From an uncultured Myxococcaceae bacterium (GTDB taxonomy: Bacteria; Myxococcota_A; Polyangia; Polyangiales; Ga0077539), in contig CAMFHP010000086.1 of NCBI GenBank assembly GCA_945952225.1, positions 1 to 37,654 of the forward strand: DNA of 37,654 nt, written 5' to 3'. Every line of letters begins with the position of its first letter. Position 1 is the stretch's first letter. Below the pieces are notes generated by a model, which saw nothing but the letters and a program-made list of their open reading frames with translations, was not told where the DNA came from and searched no databases. The position numbers and the translations under genes were made by a program. This document shows positions 16,176 to 26,033 of this stretch, in pieces.

Positions 16176-18857
16176 ATGAGCACCGACCACGACGACACGG
16201 GGGTGCGCGACGCGCTCGACGCGCTGCACGCGCTGCGACAACGGACGCGCCGTGAGGCCCTCGCGGGCCACGGGGGAGTGTGCCTCGCGGGCGCCCTCGC
16301 GCAGGGCTTCGATGGCGCCCTCGCGGTGTGCTTCGCGCGCGCCTTCGACCATGCGCAGGGCAGGGCCGCGCTGCTCGCCGTCGGAGGCTACGGCCGCGCG
16401 ACGCTGGCCCACGGGAGCGACCTCGATCTGGTGCTCCTCGTCGACGACCCCGAGGCGCCGTGGGTCGAGCCCTTCGCGACGGCGATGCTCCATCCGTTGT
16501 GGGACGCGGGCATCGCGCTGGGCCACGCGGTGCGCTCCGTCGACGATTTCGTGGGCCTCGCCCGCACCGACGTGCGCACGGCCACCACGGTGCTCGACGC
16601 GCGCGCCCTCGCGGGCGACGGAGACCTCGCCGCCGATGCGATCGCGCGCTGCACCCGCGCGGCCTTCGAGGGCGACCTCGCGCGCTTTCTCGACGGACTC
16701 GTCGACGAGATGACCGCGCGCCACCGACGCTTCGGCGCCACGGTGTACCTGCTCGAACCCGACGTGAAGCACAGCCGCGGCGGGCTCCGCGACCTCGACA
16801 TCGCGCGATGGGCCCTGCGCGCACGCTACCGCACGCACGACTACGACGACGCCCTGCGCGCGGGCGGCGTGACCCCGGCGGAGCACCGCGCCCTCGTCGA
16901 CGCGCGGGAGTTCCAATGGCGCGTGCGCATGGCCCTCCACGCGCGCAGCGGGCGACGCAACGACCGCCTCGCCTTCGACGAACAGGAGGAGGCCGCCGCG
17001 CGGCTCATTCCCGCAGACCCCGACGATCACCGTGACCCCGAGGAGCGACTCGGCGAGGCCACCGAGCGGCTCATGTCGGGGTGGTATCGCCACGCGCGCG
17101 AGGTCTCCACCGCGGTCGACCATGTGATCCATCGGTGCCGCCCGGGACGCGCGACGCCCGAGCACGGACCGCGCACCGACCGCCTCGCCGACGCCATCGC
17201 CCGCTACGACGGGATGCTGAGCTTCACGCACGCCGACGCCCTGCGCCGCGATCCCTCCCTCGCGCTGCGCATCTTCGAGCTGGCCCTCGCGCGCAACACG
17301 CCCCTCGCGTCGGGCACACGCGCCGCCCTCGCCGCGGCCACGAGCGACCCGGTGTGGTGCGAGTCTCTCCGCGCCGACGCGCAGGCCGCAGGGGCGTTCC
17401 GACGGCTCCTCGCGGCCTCGAACACCGCGCGTCTTCGGAGCGACCGCACGGTGCCCGTGTCCGGCACGGAGACCAACGAGGGCAGCGTGCTCGCCGAGCT
17501 CCACGACCTCGGGCTGCTGCTCGCGATGGTGCCCGAGTTCGCCCACGTCACGGGCCGCGTGCAGCACGACGTCTACCATGTGTACACCGTCGACGTTCAC
17601 TCCGTGGCCGCCGTCGATCGACTGCACGCCATCGCGCGCGGCGACCTCGCCGAGGAGTTTCCGCTGCCCGCGCGGCTCCTCGTCGACACCGATCGCATGG
17701 ACATTCTCTGTCTCGCCACGCTGGTGCACGACATCGGCAAGAGCCGCGGCGGATCGCACGCGAAGATCGGCGCCGAGATGGCCCCGGTGATCGCCGCGCG
17801 CCTGGGCTTCGGACCCGACGACGCGGCCACCATCGCGTGGCTCGTGGCCGAGCACCTCACGCTCTACCACGCGGCCACGCGGCGCGACCTCGGCGACCCC
17901 GCGACGCTCACGGCCCTCGTCGACACGGTGCGCGACCCGTGGAGGCTCCGCGCGCTCTACCTCCTCACCGTGGCCGACCTCTCGACCACGTCGCCCACGG
18001 CCATGACCCAGTGGAAGGCCCGCATGCTCGACGAGCTGTACCTCCGCGTCGACGAGGCGCTCACGGCGGGCGCGCAGGGCTTCGGCGAGCGCGTGGCGGC
18101 GCTGCGGGCACAATCCGTCGCGCGGGCCTCGGTCGAAGACCGCGGCGCCATCGAGTCGCTGCTCGCGCGCATGCCCGACCGCTACGTGCTGGCGAACACG
18201 CCCGAGGCCGTGCTGCGCCACGCGCGCGCCCTCGACGGACACACCCCGGGCTCACGCCGCGTGCACATCGCCCCGCTGGAGGGAGAGATGACCGGCGAGC
18301 TGCTCGAAGTGCTCTTCGCGGCGCCCGATCGGCCGGGGCTCCTCGCGCGCTTCGCGGCGCTGCTCTACGCGAACCGTCTCGACGTGCAGGGCGCGCAGAT
18401 CTACTCGTCGCAGGGCGACGCGGTCGACGTGTTCGTGGTGCGCTCGACCCGCACCGACGCGGTGGAACTCGCCCGCACCATGGCCCGCCTCCCGCGTCAG
18501 CTCGACGACCTGCTCGACGAGCGCGCCGACCCCGACGCGCTGGTGCAGGCGACGCGCGGCGGCGCGGGCATTCCGAGGCCCGAGCCCGCGGTCCGGAGTG
18601 AGGTTCACATCGAGCAGGGCGCGAGCGCGACGGCCACGGTGGTCGAGGTCTTCGGCCGCGACCGCGCGGGCTTTCTCTACGGCGTCACCCGCGCGCTCCA
18701 TCGCCACGGGGTCGAGGTCTCGCTCGCGAAGGTCAACACCGAGGGACGCCGCGCCGCCGACACGTTCTACGTCACCGACGCGCACGGGAAGAAGCTCTCC
18801 GACGAGCGCGCGCAGGGGCTCCGCACGGCGCTCCTCGATGTGGTACGCGGTGCCTGA
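16176..18857 (+). CDS. glnD: PII uridylyltransferase / uridylyl-removing enzyme
   Basis: An 893-residue protein with the full GlnD order. The nucleotidyltransferase core has G-G-Y-G-R (70-74) and G-S-D-L-D-L (80-85) with catalytic Asp82 and Asp84. The HD hydrolase domain has H464-D-V-Y-H468 through H475 and H-D-I-G-K (518-522). Two ACT domains follow: ACT1 around Asp718-Arg-Pro-Gly and ACT2 around Asp829-Arg-Ala-Gly. GlnD adds UMP to PII when glutamine is low and removes it when glutamine is high; the ACT domains sense glutamine. ATG 16176 is preferred to an Arg-rich start 21 codons upstream. No glnB or glnA is in the window. A TPR gene starts three bases after its stop. Confidence 0.95.
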   Translation: MSTDHDDTGVRDALDALHALRQRTRREALAGHGGVCLAGALAQGFDGALAVCFARAFDHAQGRAALLAVGGYGRATLAHGSDLDLVLLVDDPEAPWVEPFATAMLHPLWDAGIALGHAVRSVDDFVGLARTDVRTATTVLDARALAGDGDLAADAIARCTRAAFEGDLARFLDGLVDEMTARHRRFGATVYLLEPDVKHSRGGLRDLDIARWALRARYRTHDYDDALRAGGVTPAEHRALVDAREFQWRVRMALHARSGRRNDRLAFDEQEEAAARLIPADPDDHRDPEERLGEATERLMSGWYRHAREVSTAVDHVIHRCRPGRATPEHGPRTDRLADAIARYDGMLSFTHADALRRDPSLALRIFELALARNTPLASGTRAALAAATSDPVWCESLRADAQAAGAFRRLLAASNTARLRSDRTVPVSGTETNEGSVLAELHDLGLLLAMVPEFAHVTGRVQHDVYHVYTVDVHSVAAVDRLHAIARGDLAEEFPLPARLLVDTDRMDILCLATLVHDIGKSRGGSHAKIGAEMAPVIAARLGFGPDDAATIAWLVAEHLTLYHAATRRDLGDPATLTALVDTVRDPWRLRALYLLTVADLSTTSPTAMTQWKARMLDELYLRVDEALTAGAQGFGERVAALRAQSVARASVEDRGAIESLLARMPDRYVLANTPEAVLRHARALDGHTPGSRRVHIAPLEGEMTGELLEVLFAAPDRPGLLARFAALLYANRLDVQGAQIYSSQGDAVDVFVVRSTRTDAVELARTMARLPRQLDDLLDERADPDALVQATRGGAGIPRPEPAVRSEVHIEQGASATATVVEVFGRDRAGFLYGVTRALHRHGVEVSLAKVNTEGRRAADTFYVTDAHGKKLSDERAQGLRTALLDVVRGA

Positions 18858-18860
18858 GCC

Positions 18861-19862
18861 ATGCACCTTCGCACCGCCCTCGCGCTCGTCGCGCTGACCT
18901 TCGCCGCGCCCGCGAGCGCGCAGCCCCGACTGCCCTTTCCCCTGCCCGGACGCATGAACCAGGGCGCCGCCCCGACCGCCGCCGAGCGCGCGTTCACCGA
19001 GGGCGAAGGGTTGCTCCGTCGCGGCGACCTCGCCGGAGCCCGCGCGCGCTTCGAAGAAGCCCGACGCCTCGACGCGCGCGACCCACGCCCTGCGTTCTAC
19101 CTCGGTGAAGTCGACCGTCAGCAGGAGCGCTGGCCCGAGGCCGAAGCCCGCTTTCGCGAGGCCCTCGCGCTGCGTCCCACGATGGCCGAAGCGCACGCGA
19201 GCCTCGGCGCCGTGCTGCGGGAGCGCGGACGCCTCGACGACGCCGTGGCCTCCCTCGAACAGGCCGTGCGCATCACACCCTCGCTCGGTGAAGCGCACTA
19301 CAACCTCGCGCTGTGCTTCGAAGACCGCCGCGATGCCGCACGCGCCGCGAGCGAGTACCAGCGCGCGATGCAGCTCCTCGCGACCGATCCGCTGCCTGCG
19401 TTGAACCTGGGGCTCCTGCTCGCGGCGCAGCCCGATCAGCGGCTCCGTGCGCTCGAAGCGCTGCGCGAGGCCGTGCGGCGTGGGTCTGCGCAGCGTGAGG
19501 TGCTCGCCCTCGCGGGCCCCGCGTTCCGTCAGCTCGGTGAAGCGCGGTCTGCGGTCGATGCGCTGGAGCGCGCGCGCACCCTCGGGGCCGCGTCGTCGTC
19601 GGTGCTCGGTGAGCTCGCGCAGGCGCAGTGGGCCGCGGGGCAGCGCGAGGCCGCGGTGCAGCGCGTGGCCGAGGCCGTGGCGCTGGCGCCGACCGATGCG
19701 TCGCTGCGCTACGTGCAGGGCCTCATGCTCGCGGGCGCGGGGCAGCGCGAGGGGGCCGTGGCGGCGTTTCGTGAGGCCGAGCGTCTGGGCGCGGGAACGC
19801 CCCTCGCAGCCCGCGCGACGGCCCATCTGCGCGCGCTCGCAACCCCCGCGCGCCGCCCGTGA
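18861..19862 (+). CDS. Exported TPR protein
   Basis: A 333-residue protein. It starts with a Sec signal (L-A-L-V-A-L-T-F-A-A-P-A-S-A, probable cleavage before Q-P-R), so it is likely periplasmic. After a short Pro-rich link, residues ~40-325 are successive TPR pairs (for example R-P-A-F-Y-L-G-E and E-A-H-Y-N-L-A-L-C-F). There is no catalytic motif and no lipobox Cys. It begins three bases after the glnD stop and must be co-transcribed and probably coupled, though nothing in it suggests a nitrogen role. Confidence 0.85.
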   Translation: MHLRTALALVALTFAAPASAQPRLPFPLPGRMNQGAAPTAAERAFTEGEGLLRRGDLAGARARFEEARRLDARDPRPAFYLGEVDRQQERWPEAEARFREALALRPTMAEAHASLGAVLRERGRLDDAVASLEQAVRITPSLGEAHYNLALCFEDRRDAARAASEYQRAMQLLATDPLPALNLGLLLAAQPDQRLRALEALREAVRRGSAQREVLALAGPAFRQLGEARSAVDALERARTLGAASSSVLGELAQAQWAAGQREAAVQRVAEAVALAPTDASLRYVQGLMLAGAGQREGAVAAFREAERLGAGTPLAARATAHLRALATPARRP

Positions 19863-19942
19863 AGCTTGTCTCTCTCGCGGGAACGCGGTAACGAAACAGA
19901 ACGGTCGATCTCCAGGGGGTCGACAGTCAGAAGCACCATCCG

Positions 19943-21925
19943 ATGCGCGAGTGCCCGAAGTGCCACAAGCGGTTTCTTGAGAGCAGCGCGCGCGTCTGTG
20001 ACGTCGACGGAGCGGTGCTCGACCTCGTGGTGGTGGCCTCCGAGCGCGACCGGCTCGTGGGCACGACCATTCTCAACCGCTACGCCATCGACAAGGTGCT
20101 CGGTGACGGCGGCATGGGCGTGGTCTACCGGGCCATCGACACGGAGACGCGCCGCCCCTACGCGGTGAAGGTGCTCCGCGCGGAGTACAGCGCCGAAGAA
20201 GACCTCGTGGTGCGCTTCGAGCAGGAGGCCCGCGCGGCGGCCTCGGTGCAGAACCCCCACATCGTCGAGATCTACGACTGGGGTTCGCTGCCCGACAACT
20301 CGCGCTTCTTCGTGATGGAGTACCTCGAAGGTCGCTCCCTCGGAGACCTCCTCGCGCGCATGCCCAAGGCTCCGGGCTCGGACCGTCGCCAGCCGCTCCC
20401 CGAAGACTTCGCGCTGAACATCTCGATGCAGATCGCCGAGGGCCTCAAGGCCGCGCACGACATCGGCATCGTTCACCGCGACATCAAGCCCGACAACTTT
20501 CACATCGTGCGGCGCCCCGAGGAGCCGTACTTCGTGAAGATCCTCGATTTCGGCATCGCCAAGGTGCAGAACTCGAAGGCCGCGCGCACCCGCACGGGAT
20601 CGGTCTTCGGCACGCCGCACTACATGTCCCCGGAGCAGGCTTCGGGCGACAAGAACATCGACGCGACGACCGACATCTACGGCCTCGGCGTGCTCATGTA
20701 CGAGATGGTCGTCGGCAAGATCCCCTTCGACGCCGACAACCTCATGGGCATCCTGACGGCGCACCTCTATCACACGCCCGCGCCGCCCAGCATCTACCCC
20801 GAGTGCGAGAAGCTCTCGAAGAGCTTCGAAGCCGTGGTGCTCAAGTGCCTCGCGAAGGATCGTGAGGCCCGCTACCAGTCGATGGGCGAGCTCTACGAAG
20901 ACCTCGCGCGGTGCCGCCGCGGAGACACCTCGCTCGCCCTCGACGACCAGGAGGTCAGCACGCGCCGCTTCGACCGCGCGGACTTCCTCGCCGACGCGGC
21001 CACGGTGATCCGTCAGCTCCCGACGGAGCTGCTCCAGCCCGCGAGCCCCGAGGAGCTCAACGCCGCGCTCGGACTCCACGGCGCGTCGCAGCCCTCGCCC
21101 GCGCCGACGTCGGGCGCGCCTTCGCACGTCTCCGGCGCCCACGCGATGCCCATGGCCGCGCAGGCCGCACCGCCCGCGCACTCGATGTCTCTGCCCGCGC
21201 CGCAGCCCGCGTCGATGGGCGCGCGCGCGGCCTCGCCCTTCGAGGGCGTGGGCAAGATCCAGTTCGCCGACCCCCACGCGCACGACCCTGCGAACGCGTC
21301 GCTCCCGCCGGGCACCGAGGTGGCGCGGCCCCGCGCGAAGACCGGGCTCATCGTGGGCGCGATCGTGGGTGTGGGCGCGCTCATCGCCGTGGGCATCGTG
21401 GCGCTCGCGAGCTCGCTCAACCCCGCGGGCACGGCGACCCCCGCGGGGCCCGACACCACGGCCACCACGCAGTCGCAGCTCCAGCCCGGACGGGTGGAGC
21501 CCAGCGCGCCGCCCCCCGACGCCGCGCCCGCGGTGCAGGCGCCCGTCGCGCAGACTCCGACGGCCCACACGGTGCCCGCGGCGCAGGCCGAGCCCGTGGT
21601 CATCCAGTCGAACGTGGCGGGCGCGCGGGTGTACCGCGGAGGCCAGCAGATCGGCGTGACCCCGCACGCGGTGGCGCGGCCCGCCGTGGGCGAAGAGAGC
21701 TACACCGTGAGCGCCGAGGGCTTCGCCGATCAGTCCGTGGTGATCACCCCCACGACGGCCACGCCCCTCGTCGTGTCGCTCTCCGCGGCGGCCGTGGTGA
21801 CCGATCCCCCGCGCGCGCCGCGCACCGACCACCGCGACCGTCCCCCGCGTCCGCGTCGCGACCGCCCTGCGCCCCAGGGCACCACGCCCGCGAACCCGCA
21901 CGGCCTCCAGGACCCCTGGTCGTAG
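19943..21925 (+). CDS. Membrane Ser/Thr protein kinase with zinc ribbon and PEGA-like domain
   Basis: A 660-residue protein. N-terminal C4-P-K-C7 and C19-D-V-D-G resemble the short zinc ribbon of many myxobacterial kinases, though only three Cys are present. The kinase domain (~44-310) is complete: G-D-G-G-M-G loop (54-59), Lys76, H-R-D-I-K-P-D-N (178-185), D-F-G (202-204) and S-P-E with Glu231. An Ala/Pro-rich linker follows, one transmembrane helix at ~467-491, and an external C-terminal part with a PEGA-like domain (~552-620: A-R-V-Y-R-G-G-Q-Q-I-G-V-T-P). It should phosphorylate cytosolic proteins, perhaps in response to an envelope signal. The C-terminal tail is Arg/Pro-rich. It is 80 bases after the TPR gene and may have its own promoter. 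Confidence 0.93.
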   Translation: MRECPKCHKRFLESSARVCDVDGAVLDLVVVASERDRLVGTTILNRYAIDKVLGDGGMGVVYRAIDTETRRPYAVKVLRAEYSAEEDLVVRFEQEARAAASVQNPHIVEIYDWGSLPDNSRFFVMEYLEGRSLGDLLARMPKAPGSDRRQPLPEDFALNISMQIAEGLKAAHDIGIVHRDIKPDNFHIVRRPEEPYFVKILDFGIAKVQNSKAARTRTGSVFGTPHYMSPEQASGDKNIDATTDIYGLGVLMYEMVVGKIPFDADNLMGILTAHLYHTPAPPSIYPECEKLSKSFEAVVLKCLAKDREARYQSMGELYEDLARCRRGDTSLALDDQEVSTRRFDRADFLADAATVIRQLPTELLQPASPEELNAALGLHGASQPSPAPTSGAPSHVSGAHAMPMAAQAAPPAHSMSLPAPQPASMGARAASPFEGVGKIQFADPHAHDPANASLPPGTEVARPRAKTGLIVGAIVGVGALIAVGIVALASSLNPAGTATPAGPDTTATTQSQLQPGRVEPSAPPPDAAPAVQAPVAQTPTAHTVPAAQAEPVVIQSNVAGARVYRGGQQIGVTPHAVARPAVGEESYTVSAEGFADQSVVITPTTATPLVVSLSAAAVVTDPPRAPRTDHRDRPPRPRRDRPAPQGTTPANPHGLQDPWS

Positions 21926-21959
21926 CCGTCGCGCGCCATCCGCACCGACCCGCGCGTCC

Positions 21960-21989
21960 TTGCGCTTGGCGTCGGTGTGCGACTAGCCT
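21960..21989 (+). promoter_or_regulatory. Candidate promoter for the lipoprotein/YfhO cassette
   Basis: TTGCGC (21960-21965) and TAGCCT (21984-21989) are 18 bases apart in the 76-base gap before the first lipoprotein gene; the -10 box lies 12 bases before the ATG, implying a very short leader. Matches to consensus are only moderate. Confidence 0.3.
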
Positions 21990-22001
21990 CCGCGCGCTTT
22001 C

Positions 22002-23384
22002 ATGCCGCCCTCGACCTTCCGACTTGCAGTCGGCGTCGCGGTCGCGGCCGTGCTCGGAGCCTGCTCCGACAACAACGGCTCCGACCCGCCGCCGAACCGG
22101 TTCTTCTACCCCGCCGCGCTCGCGCTGCACCGCGCCGCGCCGGGGGCGCCGGCCGATCGCCTCTACGTGCTGAACTCCGACTTCGACCTGGCCTACAACG
22201 GCAGCACGGTGGCCACCGTCGACCTCGCGCAGGTGCGCGCCCGCCGCGCCGACCACGCCGGGTGCCGCGCCGACGTCGACGCCCGCGGCGCGTGGGTCTG
22301 CGACGAGACCCCGCTCGTGATCGCCTCGCGCACGAAGAAGCTCAACCCCTACGCCGTCGAGGCCGCGCTGGTGCAGTACCCCCGCGGCCAGCGGCTCTAC
22401 ACCCTCGTGCGCGGCGGCAACGCGGTCGCGTGGTTCGACGTGGGCGCCGACGGCGAGCTCGATTGCGGTCCCGCCGACGAGCGCGGCTACTGCTCGGCGA
22501 CGCACTACACCCGCACGGGCACCGACTACGCGAGCAACGCCATCACGCTCCCGCAGGAGTCGTCGGCGATCTCCGTCGACGTGGCCACGGGGTACATCGC
22601 GCTGACGCACCAGAGCTACGACCCGTCGCTCCCGCACGCGTCGCTGCTGCGCGATCCCTTCGCGGGCGCGAGCTCGACGCAGACCGACGGACCGCAGCTC
22701 GTGGGCACGCTCTCGGGCACCGCCGCGGCGCTGAGCTCGCTGGTGCTCCTGCCGCCCCTGGGAGGGCGCCCCACGTGGCTCGCCACGAGCCGCGCCGAGG
22801 CCGTGTTCACGCTGCTCCAGGTGTATCCGGGCTCGGCGCGCACGGCCTCCGACGGCGGCGTCTCGGGCACGCAAGACGGCCGCGAGATTCTCTACCGCGC
22901 CGCGGCCACGCCCATCACGGGCATCAACACCGGCACCAACAACCGCACGATCGTGCTCGACCCGCGCCCCGCGGCCTCGCCTGCGCGCGCCTATGTCGTG
23001 AGCCGCAGCCCCGAGGCGCTGCTCACCGTCGACATTCGCAACCCCGCGGCGCCCACGGTGACCGACATGGTTCCGCTGCCCACGGGACCCTCGCGCGCGG
23101 CGGCCGTGTGGCACGCCTCGCTCGGTCGCACCTACGTCTACGCCCTCTCGTACGACACGCGCTGGATGTACGTCATCGACCCCGACGAGCACCGCGTGGT
23201 GCAGCAGATCGCGACGAACCGCGGACCGCACAACCTCGTGTACGACGAGGTCGATCGGGTGCTCTACGTGGTCGACTTCCTCGACGCGTCGATCGAGCTC
23301 ATCGACGTCGACCCGGCGAGCGCGACCTTCAACCGTCGCGTGCTCACCATCGGCCGTCTGGGACGCACGAGGGCCGTCGAATGA
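22002..23384 (+). CDS. Propeller-like lipoprotein (first of pair)
   Basis: A 460-residue protein with signal peptide and clear lipobox L-G-A-C (Cys21). The mature part has repeated strand patterns of the YncE/lactonase-type beta-propeller: R-L-Y-V-L-N-S, R-A-Y-V-V-S-R, R-T-Y-V-Y-A-L-S-Y, V-L-Y-V-V-D-F, each followed by a V/I-D-hydrophobic strand. Propellers bind ligands or proteins; no enzyme site can be named. The stop overlaps the next start (ATGA at 23381-23384), so the two lipoproteins are translationally coupled and probably made together. Confidence 0.8.
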   Translation: MPPSTFRLAVGVAVAAVLGACSDNNGSDPPPNRFFYPAALALHRAAPGAPADRLYVLNSDFDLAYNGSTVATVDLAQVRARRADHAGCRADVDARGAWVCDETPLVIASRTKKLNPYAVEAALVQYPRGQRLYTLVRGGNAVAWFDVGADGELDCGPADERGYCSATHYTRTGTDYASNAITLPQESSAISVDVATGYIALTHQSYDPSLPHASLLRDPFAGASSTQTDGPQLVGTLSGTAAALSSLVLLPPLGGRPTWLATSRAEAVFTLLQVYPGSARTASDGGVSGTQDGREILYRAAATPITGINTGTNNRTIVLDPRPAASPARAYVVSRSPEALLTVDIRNPAAPTVTDMVPLPTGPSRAAAVWHASLGRTYVYALSYDTRWMYVIDPDEHRVVQQIATNRGPHNLVYDEVDRVLYVVDFLDASIELIDVDPASATFNRRVLTIGRLGRTRAVE

Positions 23385-26005
23385 GGCGCCCGCTGCTGGC
23401 CCTCGCGGCCCTCTCCCTCTCGTGCTCGTCGTCGACGGTGGTCAACGCCACGTACAACTTCAGCCGCGCGAGCGACGTGGAGTTCGTGTGCCTCCAGAGC
23501 GACGCGGGGCGCGTGAACGTGCTGCCCCTCGCGCGCTGCGGCATCAACCCGGCGGACAACACCTCCAGCACCGGCAACGCGCACCTCTACGCGCTGGTCA
23601 CCCAGGCCGAGCGCGGCGAGCTCGCGGTGGTCGACCTCGCGGCCTCGTCGGGCACCTCGATCCTCGACAACAGCCCCGACGTGCCGGGCTATTCGTTCAT
23701 CCCGCTCGGGGCGATCCCCACGTCGATCGTGAGCGACGCGCGCGACAACAACACGGGCTCCGTGTGGGTCGCGAGCGCGGGCGATCGCACCATCGAGCGC
23801 CTCGACGCCAGCACCCTGCTCTACAACCCCCGCAGGGCCAGCGACGCGGGCCGCGAGGTCGTGCACACCGCCACCCGCGTGGCCATGAACGGCGCGCCCC
23901 GCGACCTCGCCATCGACACCGTCGACGGACGCACGCTCCTCTACGCCACCGTGCCCGACCGCGCCGCCGTGGCCGTGCTCGACATCACCAACGCCGCGGC
24001 CCCCGTCGACCTCGGGTTCACCCCCGTCACCGTGCCCGCTGCGAACGCCGACGCGGGCCTCGACGCGGGCTCCGACGACGCGGGCACCGGCTCCGCCCCC
24101 GCGCACCCGCAGGACCTCGTCGTCGACCCCGAGACCCATCGCGTGTACGTGAGCGACGACGGGTCGAACTATGTCCACGTGTTCGCGGGAAACCCCCTGC
24201 GCGAAGTGGATCGCATCGCGGTAGGCGCCCCGACGCGGGCCATCACCCTCACGGGCTGGGCCCGACGGCTCACGTGCGCCGCCGAGGCCGACGACCCCGA
24301 CCACTACGGCCGCGCGCGCTACCTCTACGCCACCGAGGCGAGCACCGGGCTCATCACGGTGTACGACCTCACGCGCGGCGCCGTGGTGCGTCCCAACGTG
24401 CTGCCCGCGCCCAACCCCCAGCGCCGCATGCTCGCGCCCGCGCGCCCCGAAGACCGCGTGGCCCTCGCGACGCCCGCCGTGGCGCTCTTTCCAATCAACA
24501 CCGCGGAGTACCGCGGACGCAACGCGGCGGGTGAGATCACCGTGCCCGACGCGTGCCGCACGCTCAACGGCTGCGGCGGCACCGGCGCCCTCGGGCCCAC
24601 GTACCTCCACGGCGTGTTCGTCGGCGCGCTGCTCCGCACGGGGCGCATCGCGATCATCGACGTCGACGACTACGACGCCCCGGCGCGCGCGAAGACCCCC
24701 AACATCGTCGGCGCGCCCAACGGCTATCGCTTCGTGCGCCACGCGCCGCGGCCCACGGTCGACGTGTCGTCGACGAACCTCGTGGTGAGCACGCCCACGC
24801 TCACGGCCCTCGTGCGCGGCACGCAGCGCGTGAGCCTCTCGGAAGCGCCCGAGACCCCGGCCCTCGGGTGCGCCACCGACCGCTCGCTCGCGACCCTCGC
24901 GCCCTGCGCCTCGACGGCGGGCGATGCGGGCGTCGATGGGGGCAGCGCGGGCCTCGGAGGCATCACCGTCGTGCGTCAGCCCCGCGTGCCCACGGAGTAC
25001 CTCGGCGCACCCGACGCCGACGGCGGAACCGTTCCCATGGCCGCGGAGCCTGCGTGCGCGGCGGGGGCCGACGCGGGCACCGACGCGGCCGTCACGAACA
25101 GCACCCTCGCCGATCCGTACGCCGTGCTCAACGAGACGTGGACGCTCACCTGGGAAGGCGCGATCCCCAACCTCGACCTCTACGGCGTGTCGTTCACGGC
25201 CTCGGGCGCCAATGCGGTGATGGAGTCTCCGGCCACGGATTTCTGCGCCCGCGGCGCCCTCGCCGACGACACCTACGCCCGCGATCAGGTGACCGTGCTC
25301 GGCGACCCGACCTCCCTCGCGAGCGACCGCGTCGCGTGCGGCGCCCTCTTCGGCACCGGCGCGCAGCCCCTCAACCGCGACTTCGTGCTCGACGACGCCT
25401 TCCGCGACCGGCTCGTGCTGCGTCCCAACGGCGCCGCCACGGCCGCCGACGTCGCGCGCTGCTTCGCCCTCGCGGCCCACGTGCAGGTGCGCGCGCGCCG
25501 CCAATGGATGGTGACAGGAAACGTCAACGGCTACCTCTCCGCCGTGCGCGCCGACGCGTCGGGACACTGCGAGGTCGACCCCGCGAAGCAGTCCGCGGTC
25601 GAGGCCCTCGCGTCTCGCTGCGCCGCCGAGCGCAACGTCACCCCCGCGGCGACCACGCGCTGCCTCGCGGGGCGCGCGTGCATGGCCTCCGCGGTCAACG
25701 GCGTGGTGGCCCGCAACGCGACGCCCATGTTCGCCAACCCGTTCTTCTGCGTGCAGGTGTTCCCGCCGCTCGCGAGCGGTGACGGCGGCGTGGTGGCGGC
25801 AGACCCGACGCGCGACACGCAGTTCACGTTCAGCATCTCGGGCGCGTGGGAGCCCTCGACCATCGAGGCCGCGGGCACCGGGTCCTTCCCGATGACCGGG
25901 CGCTTCCTCCCCACGGTGGGGCGCATGTACGTGGTCGATTCTGCGAACAGCGGGCTCATCGAATTCAGCTCCGTGCCGATCTCCCGCATCCGCGTGTTCA
26001 ACTGA
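23381..26005 (+). CDS. Propeller-like lipoprotein (second of pair)
   Basis: An 874-residue protein. ATG 23381 is favoured because it overlaps the previous stop and starts a hydrophobic signal with Cys15 in S-L-S-C, a poor but possible lipobox. Propeller-like strands recur in the first half (L-Y-A-L-V-T, S-V-W-V-A-S-A-G-D, L-L-Y-A-T-V-P-D, R-V-Y-V-S-D-D-G-S-N), and again near the C-terminus (R-M-Y-V-V-D-S). Asp-Ala-Gly-rich inserts (D-A-G-L-D-A-G-S and similar) break the pattern at ~225 and ~510 and are typical of myxobacterial secreted proteins. Paired Cys occur throughout. It shares style but not close sequence with its partner. The next gene starts 27 bases later. Confidence 0.75.
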   Translation: MRRPLLALAALSLSCSSSTVVNATYNFSRASDVEFVCLQSDAGRVNVLPLARCGINPADNTSSTGNAHLYALVTQAERGELAVVDLAASSGTSILDNSPDVPGYSFIPLGAIPTSIVSDARDNNTGSVWVASAGDRTIERLDASTLLYNPRRASDAGREVVHTATRVAMNGAPRDLAIDTVDGRTLLYATVPDRAAVAVLDITNAAAPVDLGFTPVTVPAANADAGLDAGSDDAGTGSAPAHPQDLVVDPETHRVYVSDDGSNYVHVFAGNPLREVDRIAVGAPTRAITLTGWARRLTCAAEADDPDHYGRARYLYATEASTGLITVYDLTRGAVVRPNVLPAPNPQRRMLAPARPEDRVALATPAVALFPINTAEYRGRNAAGEITVPDACRTLNGCGGTGALGPTYLHGVFVGALLRTGRIAIIDVDDYDAPARAKTPNIVGAPNGYRFVRHAPRPTVDVSSTNLVVSTPTLTALVRGTQRVSLSEAPETPALGCATDRSLATLAPCASTAGDAGVDGGSAGLGGITVVRQPRVPTEYLGAPDADGGTVPMAAEPACAAGADAGTDAAVTNSTLADPYAVLNETWTLTWEGAIPNLDLYGVSFTASGANAVMESPATDFCARGALADDTYARDQVTVLGDPTSLASDRVACGALFGTGAQPLNRDFVLDDAFRDRLVLRPNGAATAADVARCFALAAHVQVRARRQWMVTGNVNGYLSAVRADASGHCEVDPAKQSAVEALASRCAAERNVTPAATTRCLAGRACMASAVNGVVARNATPMFANPFFCVQVFPPLASGDGGVVAADPTRDTQFTFSISGAWEPSTIEAAGTGSFPMTGRFLPTVGRMYVVDSANSGLIEFSSVPISRIRVFN

Positions 26006-26015
26006 TCGGACTTTT

Positions 26016-26033
26016 CCGGTCATCATCGACCGG
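26016..26033 (+). other. Hairpin overlapping the YfhO-type gene start
   Basis: CCGGTC (26016-26021), loop ATCATC, GACCGG (26028-26033). This 6-base perfect stem is preceded by TTTT and includes the first base of the GTG start codon. In RNA it would cover the start and could reduce translation of the downstream gene relative to the lipoproteins. Confidence 0.4.

Noticed and set aside
16122-18242. 706-codon minus-strand frame opposite glnD
   Set aside because: GlnD motifs on the plus strand are complete; the antisense product is low-complexity.
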